Source: Nitratireductor thuwali (GTDB taxonomy: Bacteria; Pseudomonadota; Alphaproteobacteria; Rhizobiales; Rhizobiaceae). From it: a stretch of 64,000 nucleotides of DNA. The position numbers and the translations under genes are program-made. The stretch lies in assembly GCF_036621415.1 (NCBI RefSeq), contig NZ_CP030943.1:62001-126000 (forward strand), in the 5' to 3' direction. This document shows positions 25,987 through 34,328 of this stretch, one piece after another (within the stretch, counting starts at the first letter, position 1; each line of letters begins with the position of its first letter). The notes beneath the pieces were generated by a model. It ran no database searches, was not told where the DNA came from, and saw only the letters and a program-made list of their open reading frames with translations.

Positions 25987-27167
25987 AGCACCTCGTGCGG
26001 GCTGGCCAGCATCGCCGCGTGATAGTCCAGTCGCCCCCCGGTCCCCGTAACGAGGATCAGGTTGTTGCGAGACGATTGAGCGTCGCCTCCCTGTCCGCGC
26101 GCCTGGATCACTGCCTCGGATACCGGTGTCATGCCTTGCAGATAAAAACCCGAAAGATGTCCGCCGCCTGTGTTCATCGGCAGACTGCCGCCGGGGGAGG
26201 TATGTCCCTCGGCAATGAAATGCGTCGCCGCTCCCGGTTCGCACAGCCCGTATTCTTCCAGAGCGATAACACCGACATAGGAAAACGCGTCATAGGCCTG
26301 CACCATCTCGATCCGTTCCGGGCCGATGCCGGAGGCGCGCCAGAGATTGCGCGCCGAAAGTCCGCCGGACTGCAGTTCGGGCTCGCGACCGGCAAGGTTT
26401 CCGCCGCCGGTATGACCCTGGGCAAATGCGTGAAGATAGACGGGCATCGTACGAAGTTCCTTCGCCCGTTCGCATGAGGTGATGATGACGGCGATCGCCC
26501 CGTTTACCGGATAGGCACAATCCAGCACCCGGAACGGTTTGGCCACGAACTTCGATTCGATAAAGTCTGACATTTCGATGGCATCGCGAAGCATGGCCCG
26601 AGGGGTGAGCTGGGCCCATCTTCGGCATGCGATCGCATAGTGTCCCAACGCGTGGTCCGCCAAGTTGTAGTGTTGAACATAGCGTTGAGCCGCCATAGCA
26701 TAGGGTCCGGCGGCGCCATACATGCCGTAGCCGTCCTCCCAGTGGTCTAGGCCCGACAAGGGCATGACTCGGTTGTAGGACGCGCTTCCTTTCTCCTTGC
26801 CGGGGCGGAGGGGGACGTCCGCAAAGACGCAAGCCACAATGCTCGCCATCCCATAACGGATATGCAGGCTTGCATGCTGGATCGAGGCCACTACAGAGGC
26901 TCCTTCGACCTGCAGATTACCCAACAGGTTCAATTCGGTCAGCCCGAGATCCTCGCGCAACCTAAGCGGTACCGTGTTGAGCGGCGCGGAGGGGCTGGAC
27001 GCCAGCATCAACCCATCGATATCAGCTAGATCCAGTTCGCAGTCCTGTGCGGCGGCAACCACGGCGTCGATGGCCAAGTCTCGGGGTGTCCCGATATCCG
27101 TCCTCGCCATTTCGCTGTAACCCAGCCCGGCAATGGCCGCAAACGGGCTAGGGCGAAAGCCCCTCAT
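25983..27167 (-). CDS. Thiolase-like (SCP2/Ltp type) protein lacking nucleophilic Cys
   Basis: A 394-residue thiolase-fold protein of the lipid-transfer/SCP2 group. Where biosynthetic and degradative thiolases have a Cys (NxxCxSG), this one reads VEGASVVASIQHA and has none. It keeps YDAFSYVGVIALEEYG (equivalent to HDCF/YDCF) and NTGGGHLSGFYLQGM near the C-terminus. This set resembles Ltp2-type retro-aldolases more than thiolases. The start at 27167 overlaps the AMP-ligase stop by four bases. With the DUF35 partner it may cleave a 3-hydroxyacyl-CoA into an aldehyde or ketone and a shorter acyl-CoA; this is inference. Confidence 0.85.
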   Translation of the reverse strand: MRGFRPSPFAAIAGLGYSEMARTDIGTPRDLAIDAVVAAAQDCELDLADIDGLMLASSPSAPLNTVPLRLREDLGLTELNLLGNLQVEGASVVASIQHASLHIRYGMASIVACVFADVPLRPGKEKGSASYNRVMPLSGLDHWEDGYGMYGAAGPYAMAAQRYVQHYNLADHALGHYAIACRRWAQLTPRAMLRDAIEMSDFIESKFVAKPFRVLDCAYPVNGAIAVIITSCERAKELRTMPVYLHAFAQGHTGGGNLAGREPELQSGGLSARNLWRASGIGPERIEMVQAYDAFSYVGVIALEEYGLCEPGAATHFIAEGHTSPGGSLPMNTGGGHLSGFYLQGMTPVSEAVIQARGQGGDAQSSRNNLILVTGTGGRLDYHAAMLASPHEVL

Positions 27168-28747
27168 GACTCCACAGTTCTGCCCTGCCACCACGGCAGG
27201 GCCCTAGTCTGTTCGCGCACAAACTGGCGAATTGCCCGTTTGTCCACTTTCTCCGTGGACGTGCGGGGAAAGCTGTCGAGTCGCAGTACGTGCTTGGGCA
27301 GTTCCATCCGGCTGAGATGAATCTCGCCGAACGCCCTCAGGTCTTCCACGGTCGGCAGGGGCCGGCCGTTATGCGGTGCGACGACGGCAACCACAGCCTC
27401 TCCCCAATCCGGATGAGGAGCGCCCACTACGCAGATCTCGGCCACGTCGGGGTGCTGCTCGAGGACGGATTCCACGCTCGACGGATAGACGTTGACGGCG
27501 CCGGTGATGATCATGAAATTCTTGCGGTCGATAAGATACAGATATCCTGCCTCGTCGAAACGACCGATATCGTGAGTTCTCAGCCAGCCGTCGACAAGAA
27601 CCTGCTTCGTCAGTTCGGGCAGGTTGCGATAGCCCAGCATCGTCGTTTCGCCGCGAACCCAAACTTCACCTATTTCACCGTTGGGCACTGGTTCAGTATC
27701 GCCATCGCGGATTGAGATTTCATACATTCCGCCCGGACGCCCGACGGATCGGAGCAAGTCCGGATTGTTTGCCAGAGCGTAGTCATGATCCTTCGGCGTC
27801 AGGTGGCTCAGCCAGCCGCCTTCGGTCAGCCCGTAGGTCTGCAGGAAACGGACATTAAGCGCATCCATGGCGCGTTTCAGAAGACTGACCGTGATCGGTG
27901 CCGAGCCATAGGCCAGGAGACGCAGTGATGACAACACCTCCTCGCGACCCTCGCAAGCGTCCAGAACCCGGCGGATCATTGTCGGGACCATGAGGGCGGC
28001 TGTGACCTTATGGCGGCTAACCTCGTCGATGAAACTGTCAACTTTGAAGGATCCGTCCATCATGACGGTGGTCATGCCGTTGACTAGCCCGATCATGCCG
28101 AGGACACAGGCCATCCACGACGAAGCAATCGCCGGATACCAGACATCGTCAGTCGTCAGGCCTCGCGAGACGGCTCCCTGATAAATCATCAGAGCGACAC
28201 TTCGGTGACTGTGGATGACGCCTTTGGGGGCGCCCGAACTGCCGGATGTGTAGCTGATCACCAGGGGTTCCTCGGGAAGCAGATCCTGCGGCTCCAGCGG
28301 CACCGATCCGGCAATCAGCCGGTCATAATCCTCTTCAAGTCCGTGGCCTTCACCAAAGCCGATCAGCGTGCAGTCGTCGAGAAGCCCGCCAATCTCCAGC
28401 GCGTCCCGCAGAACGTCGACAAAACCCGCCTGAACAAGCACGACCTTTGCATCGCAATCCTCCAGAATATGGGCGATTTCCGCAGCGGCGTACCGCCAGT
28501 TGATCGACACTCGTACAAACCCCGCCTTCATGCAGGCGAAGTAGTGTTCGAAAACCTCCACTGAATCCTTTCCGAGGATGACGACGCTGTCACCTTTGGT
28601 GATACCGTGGGAGAACAAACCCGCGGCGAGACGACCGGAGCGGTCGTTCATCTCGGCCCAGGCGCGGGACACCGAACCGCAGTGATATGCCGTCTTGCCA
28701 GCGTAGTTCCGACTGATCCGCGCCAGCATTGTAGCGGGGAGTATCAT
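27164..28747 (-). CDS. AMP-forming acyl-CoA synthetase
   Basis: A 527-residue ANL-family ligase with the P-loop SYTSGSSGAPKG, a YGLTEGG motif, the hinge segment containing LYLIDRKNFMIITG and a C-terminal lysine motif in TSTEKVDKRAIRQ. It activates a carboxylic acid to its CoA ester; the acid is not evident. Being encoded just ahead of the thiolase-like/DUF35 pair and behind the dioxygenase, it probably prepares a side chain for carbon-carbon cleavage. 14 bases separate it from the dioxygenase beta gene. Confidence 0.9.
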   Translation of the reverse strand: MILPATMLARISRNYAGKTAYHCGSVSRAWAEMNDRSGRLAAGLFSHGITKGDSVVILGKDSVEVFEHYFACMKAGFVRVSINWRYAAAEIAHILEDCDAKVVLVQAGFVDVLRDALEIGGLLDDCTLIGFGEGHGLEEDYDRLIAGSVPLEPQDLLPEEPLVISYTSGSSGAPKGVIHSHRSVALMIYQGAVSRGLTTDDVWYPAIASSWMACVLGMIGLVNGMTTVMMDGSFKVDSFIDEVSRHKVTAALMVPTMIRRVLDACEGREEVLSSLRLLAYGSAPITVSLLKRAMDALNVRFLQTYGLTEGGWLSHLTPKDHDYALANNPDLLRSVGRPGGMYEISIRDGDTEPVPNGEIGEVWVRGETTMLGYRNLPELTKQVLVDGWLRTHDIGRFDEAGYLYLIDRKNFMIITGAVNVYPSSVESVLEQHPDVAEICVVGAPHPDWGEAVVAVVAPHNGRPLPTVEDLRAFGEIHLSRMELPKHVLRLDSFPRTSTEKVDKRAIRQFVREQTRALPWWQGRTVES

Positions 28748-28761
28748 TTCTTCTCCAGCTC

Positions 28762-29283
28762 TTAGATCAGGAAGGCGAGCGTCGGCAGGGGATCGCTGGC
28801 ATTGGTCAGTTCCACCCGCTTGTAGAACATACCAAAAGAATCACCACGGCGCCGCAGCCTGTACTCGTAACGGCCGGCCCAGATCGTCATTTCCCGCGTT
28901 GCCTGGATGCGATACTCGAACAGCGCAAAATTGCATTCGATGCTGAATTCGTTCTCGCTCAATGCCTTGAACTCGAAATTCGACAACTGACGGCGCATGG
29001 GCGAGGCCGGCTGCTGAGCCAACCGCAAGCCAGTTTTCAATTGCGCAATTCTGTTCTTCAGACGGATCCGGTTGTCGGCAATGACCGACACTGTCGTGTC
29101 GGGATTCGGAGCTTCGGTGTCACCGGCCGGGACCCAATAGAACATGTCTGATTCCAATAAGCCGTCCCATTCATCGTAACGGGCTTCATCAGCGTATCTC
29201 GCCTCAAGACTGAGAAAGTCCACCAGACTTTGCCGATCGACCGAACTCACTTCCGTAGGGCTGTTACCTTCATTCCCGTTCAT
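28762..29283 (-). CDS. Aromatic-ring-hydroxylating dioxygenase beta subunit
   Basis: A 173-residue small subunit with the NTF2-like fold of ring-hydroxylating dioxygenases (EARYADEARYDEWDGLLESDMFYWVP near the N-terminus; the C-terminal strand ends FYKRVELTNASD). It is structural and stabilises the alpha subunit hexamer. Its ATG overlaps the alpha stop codon by four bases. Length is normal for the family. Confidence 0.92.
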   Translation of the reverse strand: MNGNEGNSPTEVSSVDRQSLVDFLSLEARYADEARYDEWDGLLESDMFYWVPAGDTEAPNPDTTVSVIADNRIRLKNRIAQLKTGLRLAQQPASPMRRQLSNFEFKALSENEFSIECNFALFEYRIQATREMTIWAGRYEYRLRRRGDSFGMFYKRVELTNASDPLPTLAFLI

Positions 29284-30530
29284 GCCTGCATCACCTCACG
29301 ATAGTGTGACCAGAAACCCCGGTTGGTGGTTTCATCGCTGATATGTCCCCAAATGGTCCCGTCCTCGCGCTTTTCCTCGCGCTTGCGCCCGCGGCTGAGG
29401 TCCATCCAGCCGCCGCGCCCGCCGGTAGCGACCTGCTGACGCTCGGATATGATCGCGTCATCAGCCAAGAGGAAGGATGCCGGTCCCATCGCCGCCTGAG
29501 ACTGGCGCAGGATGCGGGCGTTCAGTTTGTCGGAAACGCCGTCCAGCAACATCGGGGTATGCCACAGCACGCATTCGTCAACGCTGACCGGCTCAAAGAT
29601 GGCGATATTCATTTCGCCTAGGAAAAGATTGGGAAACACCGTCGAATGCGGCGGTCCGTCGACAAGTTTTCTCATGGCTTCTTCCTCGCCATACGCCTCC
29701 TTCATGGATTCCACGTAGTCGGGAACCTTTTCCTTCGTGGTGCCCAGCCATTGAAGCGGTTCTTCGTATGAAGGCGCATGTTCGAGCGCGACATGCCCGT
29801 TACCCCAGTCAACGGTCTTGGACTTGCGTTCGTCCTCGCTCTCGGAAAGCATCTTGTATTGAGAATCCGGGGCAAAAACCCGCAGGAACGAAGCGTGGGT
29901 GAATGGTGCGTGATATCCGTCGGTGGAGTTTTCCGGAAGCATCTTCCAGTTGCAGCGGAAACGCTGCTTCAGCCACCCTGCCGAGAGCTTAATCTTGCCG
30001 GTCGGCGAAAGCGAAACGGACCGGTCGATCAGATCCTTGGCCTTGCCGAGATGGTCGTCCAAGGGGCCGGCATCGGGGTTGAAGGTAATGAACACGAAAC
30101 CGCGATGTCCGGCCTGCATCGCCGGTTTCTGCAACCCCAGACAGGAAGAATCCTTGTGCGAACCGCCGGGAAGCGGCACACCGACGAGATCCCCCTCATG
30201 GCTGAAGGTCCAGCCGTGATACTCACACGAGAAGCTGCGGCTCGATCCGCTGTGCTGATGGCACAGCATGTTGCCGCGATGCGCGCACCTGTTGGAAACC
30301 ACACTGATGTTTCCCTCGCGCGTGCGCACCATGATCACTGGCTCGCGGCCGATCATGCGCGTAATATAGTTGTTCGGTTTCGGAACCTCCGATTCATGTC
30401 CGACGAACACCCAGCCGTCGTAGAACAATTTCTTCATCTCGGCATCGAACAGTTCCCGATCGGTATAAATTGTCGAGTGCACAGAATCGTCGCCGAAGCG
30501 GTTGCGGATATTCTTCCTTTCACCGTCCAT
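29280..30530 (-). CDS. Rieske non-heme iron dioxygenase alpha subunit
   Basis: A 416-residue oxygenase large subunit. The Rieske motif is CAHRGNMLCHQHSGSS...CEYHGW (C-x-H ... C-x2-H), and the mononuclear iron site is seen in STDGYHAPFTH with its bridging Asp. The start is the ATG at 30530 with an AGGAA site upstream; an in-frame start 126 bases earlier has no support. It would add O2 to an aromatic ring, giving a cis-diol or hydroxylated product, in concert with the reductase at 31457. The substrate is unknown; sequence type resembles benzoate/anthranilate- and salicylate-type enzymes only in general. Confidence 0.92.
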   Translation of the reverse strand: MDGERKNIRNRFGDDSVHSTIYTDRELFDAEMKKLFYDGWVFVGHESEVPKPNNYITRMIGREPVIMVRTREGNISVVSNRCAHRGNMLCHQHSGSSRSFSCEYHGWTFSHEGDLVGVPLPGGSHKDSSCLGLQKPAMQAGHRGFVFITFNPDAGPLDDHLGKAKDLIDRSVSLSPTGKIKLSAGWLKQRFRCNWKMLPENSTDGYHAPFTHASFLRVFAPDSQYKMLSESEDERKSKTVDWGNGHVALEHAPSYEEPLQWLGTTKEKVPDYVESMKEAYGEEEAMRKLVDGPPHSTVFPNLFLGEMNIAIFEPVSVDECVLWHTPMLLDGVSDKLNARILRQSQAAMGPASFLLADDAIISERQQVATGGRGGWMDLSRGRKREEKREDGTIWGHISDETTNRGFWSHYREVMQA

Positions 30531-30594
30531 AGCTCTTGTTCCTTTGCTGTCTAGTGTTAGAGGTCGTTCCTGATGACCTTGTGAATGCGGATCG

Positions 30595-31431
30595 TCACGC
30601 CTGTCCATTTTGGTAAAAATCCGCGACCAACTGATTGAATCGGGCTTCCTTGTCACGATGACTCCAGTGGCCGCATTGACCGAAAATGTGCAGCTCCGAG
30701 CCCGGAATGAGCGACGAGATGTGCAAGCTCGTCTCTTTGGGAACCACCCTATCCTCGCGTCCGTGGATCAGAAGCACGTCGTTTTCGATGCCGGCGATCT
30801 GCTCGTCCGGCGTGACCAGCACATTCATCTTCTCTTCGCGCGACCCGGGAAAGAGCTTCTCGAAAATCTTGTCATACCCAGGCCGATGGAAAGTGTCGAA
30901 GCGCAAACTGATCATATCATCGGTAATCAAGGAGGGATTCAGCGTGAAATTTTTCAGAAGAACCTTCAGGTCTTCCTTTCGGCCCCGATAGCCGAAACCG
31001 GCATTGAAATCCGGCGGCACCTCGAATTTCGTGCCTGCTGACCCCATCAAGACCACCCGGTCGATGCGTTCGCGATGTCTTACCGCGACCGCCAGTGCCA
31101 AAGCCCCGCCGAAGGAATTCCCCAAGAGGTGCACCTTTTTAAGTTGTTTCGCATCCATGAACGAGATTACGTGACGCACCCAGTAGTCCAGATTAAATTC
31201 CGCATCGTTGGGACCATCCGTAAACCCGAAGCCCACAACGTCGATCGCGAGTGCATGGAAATGCCGCCCAAGCGCGGGAAGCGTGCGTTCCCAGTTCGCA
31301 TAGGCCGACACGCCTATTCCGGACCCGTGAAGCAGCAGCACCGGAGTGCCTTGGCCCGCCTCGTGATAGTTCGTCGATATTCCGTCAGCGTGAATGCACT
31401 TTCCGATGGCCGGATTGTCCCCGTTTGTCAT
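30595..31431 (-). CDS. Alpha/beta hydrolase of meta-cleavage-product hydrolase type
   Basis: A 278-residue alpha/beta hydrolase. The oxyanion segment LLLHGSGIG, nucleophile elbow GNSFGG, acid in HGREDRVVP and the histidine in GQCGHWSHRDK match XylF/TodF/BphD-like hydrolases that split ring-fission products. A 64-base gap separates it from the alpha subunit. The operon itself encodes no extradiol dioxygenase; the nearest one upstream on the same strand (36200-37179) is frameshifted, so the ring-fission partner may be encoded elsewhere. Confidence 0.9.
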   Translation of the reverse strand: MTNGDNPAIGKCIHADGISTNYHEAGQGTPVLLLHGSGIGVSAYANWERTLPALGRHFHALAIDVVGFGFTDGPNDAEFNLDYWVRHVISFMDAKQLKKVHLLGNSFGGALALAVAVRHRERIDRVVLMGSAGTKFEVPPDFNAGFGYRGRKEDLKVLLKNFTLNPSLITDDMISLRFDTFHRPGYDKIFEKLFPGSREEKMNVLVTPDEQIAGIENDVLLIHGREDRVVPKETSLHISSLIPGSELHIFGQCGHWSHRDKEARFNQLVADFYQNGQA

Positions 31432-31456
31432 TGTTCTCTCCTTGTCGTCACGACAG

Positions 31457-32428
31457 CTACAGATCGAGCCGAAGCTTGGGTGTCTTGGCGCGAGAGCAAC
31501 ATACCATCATGGTCTTGCCCTCCTTCCGTTCCTCTTCGGTCAACAGAGAATCCCGGTGGTCCGGAACGCCTTCGAGAACGGCCGTCTCGCAGGTCCCGCA
31601 CTGGCCGTTGCGGCACGAGTAGAGGATGGCGACGCCGGCCTCTTCCAGGACAGTCATGATCGACTTGTCCGGCGGAACGACGAGGGTGGTGCCGGTCCTC
31701 GCAAGTTCGATCTCGAAGCTCTCGTCGTTTGCGCCGGATTCGGCAACTGGATCAAACGACTCGAGGCGAACCCTGTCCGCCGGCAGCGATGCCGTGGCCT
31801 TGCGAAACGCGTCCAACATGGGCGCTGGACCGCAACAGTAAAAATCGCTCTCACGTTCGGACCGAATGACGTCTTCCAGATCGGGCGGACCGCCTTCCTC
31901 GGAGTCAACATGGATGTCGACATGTGGTCCGAACTGCTCGAGCAGATCTCCGAAGGCGAGTTGGCGCCGATCGCGAATGCAGCAGTACAGCCGCCAGGGC
32001 GAATTGGACCGGGCGAGCACCCGAGCCATCGCGAGGAGGGGGGTCACGCCGATCCCGCCGGCGATGAGGCAGACAGGCCGGCCTCTGTCGATCAGTGGAA
32101 AATTGTTTCGCGGCCCGCCAATTCGCAACTCGTCGCCCTCGCTCAATTCGTCGAAGATATAGGCAGACCCTCCCCGGCCGCGGGACTCCCGCAGAACAGC
32201 GATTGTATAGCGGTCCGGCTCGCCGGGATTGATAATCGAATACTGGCGGACTAGACCGTTCGGCAGCACCAGATCGATGTGAGCGCCGGCCTCGGCTGCC
32301 GGCCAGCCATCATCATCGAGGGGCGCAAGCTCGAGCGACCGGATATCGGTTGCCAGTTCTTCCACTACCACCACGCGCGCATTGCGCAACGTTCCCATAT
32401 TGGCGCTTCTGGTCCGTTCCTGCGTCAT
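31457..32428 (-). CDS. PDR/VanB-type ferredoxin reductase
   Basis: A 323-residue oxidoreductase. It has an N-terminal flavin domain (RQYSIINPGE), an NAD domain (AGGIGVTPLLAMA) and a C-terminal plant-type 2Fe-2S ferredoxin (C-x4-C-x2-C in CRNGQCGTC, last Cys in MVCCS). It passes electrons from NADH to the Rieske oxygenase. The ATG at 32428 overlaps the MarR stop (ATGA); a second in-frame ATG lies at 32398. Confidence 0.92.
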   Translation of the reverse strand: MTQERTRSANMGTLRNARVVVVEELATDIRSLELAPLDDDGWPAAEAGAHIDLVLPNGLVRQYSIINPGEPDRYTIAVLRESRGRGGSAYIFDELSEGDELRIGGPRNNFPLIDRGRPVCLIAGGIGVTPLLAMARVLARSNSPWRLYCCIRDRRQLAFGDLLEQFGPHVDIHVDSEEGGPPDLEDVIRSERESDFYCCGPAPMLDAFRKATASLPADRVRLESFDPVAESGANDESFEIELARTGTTLVVPPDKSIMTVLEEAGVAILYSCRNGQCGTCETAVLEGVPDHRDSLLTEEERKEGKTMMVCCSRAKTPKLRLDL

Positions 32429-32997
32429 GACGATCGCGCTGCGTTCCGAGTGCCATAGTGCTCGCATGCCTTCCCGCGCGCCGCTTTGGTCAGCTTGTCG
32501 ATGCAGTCCAGGAAGGTATTCCTTTCGACATTCGTCAGCACAGACAGCCAGTCCTCGTTCCAGGCACGGATGTTCTCGTAGAGGTTCTGAAACAGTGCGT
32601 GCCCGTTTTCCGTAAGCGACAGTTCCGCGGAGCGGCCATCTGTCTTATGCGGTTCCCTGCACACCAGGCCGCGTTCGACGAGACTTGAGACAGTTCTGCT
32701 GGCCAGCCCTTTTTCAAGGAACATCTCACGGTTGATCCGCTCGAGCTTCGAGGGCCCGAGCACGCCCAGCACCATCAGTATCCGCCCTTCGGTCAAACGC
32801 AGTCCGGCAAGCTGGCTGAAATTGGTCTCGGCCAGTCTCGTCGCGAGATGCGACAGAACGAAGATCCGGACTGTGGGAACTGCGTGAAGCATTTCCGTTG
32901 AACGGGCGGGTGTCTCACCGGGCCGGTTGGCTTCGCTTTGGGCTGATCGCTCTGTTCGAATAATCGTTGAATCTCCCAGCTGAGTTCTCACTGTCAT
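32425..32997 (-). CDS. MarR-family transcriptional regulator
   Basis: A MarR-type winged-helix protein of up to 190 residues (recognition region LERINREMFLEKGLASRTVSSLVERGLV, wing CREPHKTDGRSAELSLTENG). It is the first gene of the operon 25606-32997 and has a palindromic operator just upstream, so autoregulation is likely; the inducer is probably an aromatic acid or CoA ester. The start is uncertain: 32997 has no ribosome site and a possible -10 element directly abuts it (leaderless reading), while an ATG at 32892 would give 155 residues, closer to typical MarR length. Confidence 0.85.
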   Translation of the reverse strand: MTVRTQLGDSTIIRTERSAQSEANRPGETPARSTEMLHAVPTVRIFVLSHLATRLAETNFSQLAGLRLTEGRILMVLGVLGPSKLERINREMFLEKGLASRTVSSLVERGLVCREPHKTDGRSAELSLTENGHALFQNLYENIRAWNEDWLSVLTNVERNTFLDCIDKLTKAARGKACEHYGTRNAARSS

Positions 32998-33010
32998 ATT
33001 ATGCACGTTT

Positions 33011-33025
33011 GTTGCTATTAGCAAC
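33011..33025. promoter_or_regulatory. Perfect 15-bp palindrome, probable MarR operator
   Basis: GTTGCTATTAGCAAC is a perfect inverted repeat (seven bases each side of one central base). Its near edge lies 14 bases before the 32997 start of the MarR gene. Size and symmetry match MarR-family operators. CATAAT about 15 bases downstream on the minus strand could be the -10 of the promoter it controls. Confidence 0.7.
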
Positions 33026-33095
33026 TATTTTTTGAGATCCCGCCCTCTCACCTCGCGGCGACTGACACGGAAAGCCTGTTAGCTTCGAATGGATG

Positions 33096-33142
33096 TCAGG
33101 CCAGATCCCCGCAATCCCGGGTATGCTCGTGATCCGGCCTGA
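33096..33142 (-). terminator. Long hairpin after dctP, possible terminator
   Basis: TCAGGCCAGATC (33096-33107) pairs with GATCCGGCCTGA (33131-33142) with one mismatch, over a 23-base loop. It lies 18-64 bases past the dctP stop. There is no T-tract on either side, so intrinsic termination is uncertain; it could instead protect the mRNA end. Confidence 0.45.
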
Positions 33143-33159
33143 TGAGCGTAGTGGGCGCG

Positions 33160-34269
33160 TTACAGCTTGGAATAAACTTCCCTGCGCAAGGCCTCCTCGA
33201 AGGCCTCGCGGCTCCGGCCCTCGCTGGAGAGGATGCCCTGCCACTTCTCGTAGTTCTTGCCGAACGTCTCGAGCAGTTCATCCAGGTTCGTCACGCCGAC
33301 TTTCGCGGCCCGTTCCTGCAAGATCTCCTTGCCACCGGGGATGTTGGTTATGGCAGCGCGCAGCTCGTCGTCGGGTTGCAGGATCTCGACACCGTTCTCG
33401 GTTGCCCATCTGCGCTCGGCCAGGTCGGCGTTGATCTGTCCGAACATCATCCCGGCTACCATTTCCGGCGCGGCGTCCATGATCAGCTTGCGGTTCTCCT
33501 CGCCAAGCCTGTCCCACGTATCCTTGTTGACCACGAAAAGCCCGAAGCCACGTGAAATACCGATGCTTATATCGGCGACATGCGAAACGCTTCCCCGCAT
33601 GCCATAGGCCTTGTGCCAGGCCATCGGTGCGGTAGTGCAGTCAATCTGGTTGCGCTCCAAAGCTTCGGCCTGTTCCGATGATGTCAGACTGATCGCATTG
33701 GCGCCCAACACCCGCATATAGGATGCCATGATACCCGCCGCACGGACGCGCAGCCCCGAAAGGTCTTCCACCGATGCGACCGGGCGGTTGCATTGCAGAA
33801 TATACTCGGTCGAGGCATAGCTCGTGAGCGGATAGGCATTGGATGCGGCATATTCCTCAAGGCATTGCTTACAGTCCAGCAACAGCGTTTCGTTCAGCGC
33901 GCCGGCAACCGCAAGCGGATCGTCGCCCAGATTCAGCATGTCACCCAAGATGTGGACAGTCGGGATTTCCGAACCGAAATATTGCGGAATGATGAGGCCC
34001 GCATCAGCAGCGCCATCGGCAATTCCCTTGAGGGTCTCACGGGCGCTGAGCAGTTGCCCGGACGGAAAAATGCGGCCCTTGAGCTCGCCGTTCGATCTCT
34101 CCTCCAACGTGTCGAAGAACGGCTTCATCGAATCCTGCACCCCTGTATGCTGAGCGCTCACCAGGGTGGAATAGCGGATCGTCTCCGCGCTGACGGCCGA
34201 AGCCCCGGCGGTGAGAGATCCGGCTACGACCAGACCGGCAGTCATCGCCTTCATGAATTTGGCATGCAT
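33160..34269 (-). CDS. dctP: TRAP transporter periplasmic binding protein (DctP family)
   Basis: A 369-residue solute receptor. It has a signal peptide (MHAKFMKAMTAGLVVAG...VSA-E, cleavage near residue 29) and the DctP fold, including the Arg-bearing segment GLRVRAAGIMASYMRVLGANAISLTSSE that binds a carboxylate. The start at 34269 has GGAGG eight bases upstream, better than an in-frame start 63 bases earlier. It is the third TRAP gene after dctQ and dctM. Given the neighbouring extradiol dioxygenase, an aromatic carboxylate is a reasonable ligand, which remains inference. Confidence 0.92.
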   Translation of the reverse strand: MHAKFMKAMTAGLVVAGSLTAGASAVSAETIRYSTLVSAQHTGVQDSMKPFFDTLEERSNGELKGRIFPSGQLLSARETLKGIADGAADAGLIIPQYFGSEIPTVHILGDMLNLGDDPLAVAGALNETLLLDCKQCLEEYAASNAYPLTSYASTEYILQCNRPVASVEDLSGLRVRAAGIMASYMRVLGANAISLTSSEQAEALERNQIDCTTAPMAWHKAYGMRGSVSHVADISIGISRGFGLFVVNKDTWDRLGEENRKLIMDAAPEMVAGMMFGQINADLAERRWATENGVEILQPDDELRAAITNIPGGKEILQERAAKVGVTNLDELLETFGKNYEKWQGILSSEGRSREAFEEALRREVYSKL

Positions 34270-34328
34270 TGTTGTTCCTCCTTGCTGTGTTATAGTTCTG
34301 CGGGTCTCTCCTGGCCCGACTGCCCCGG

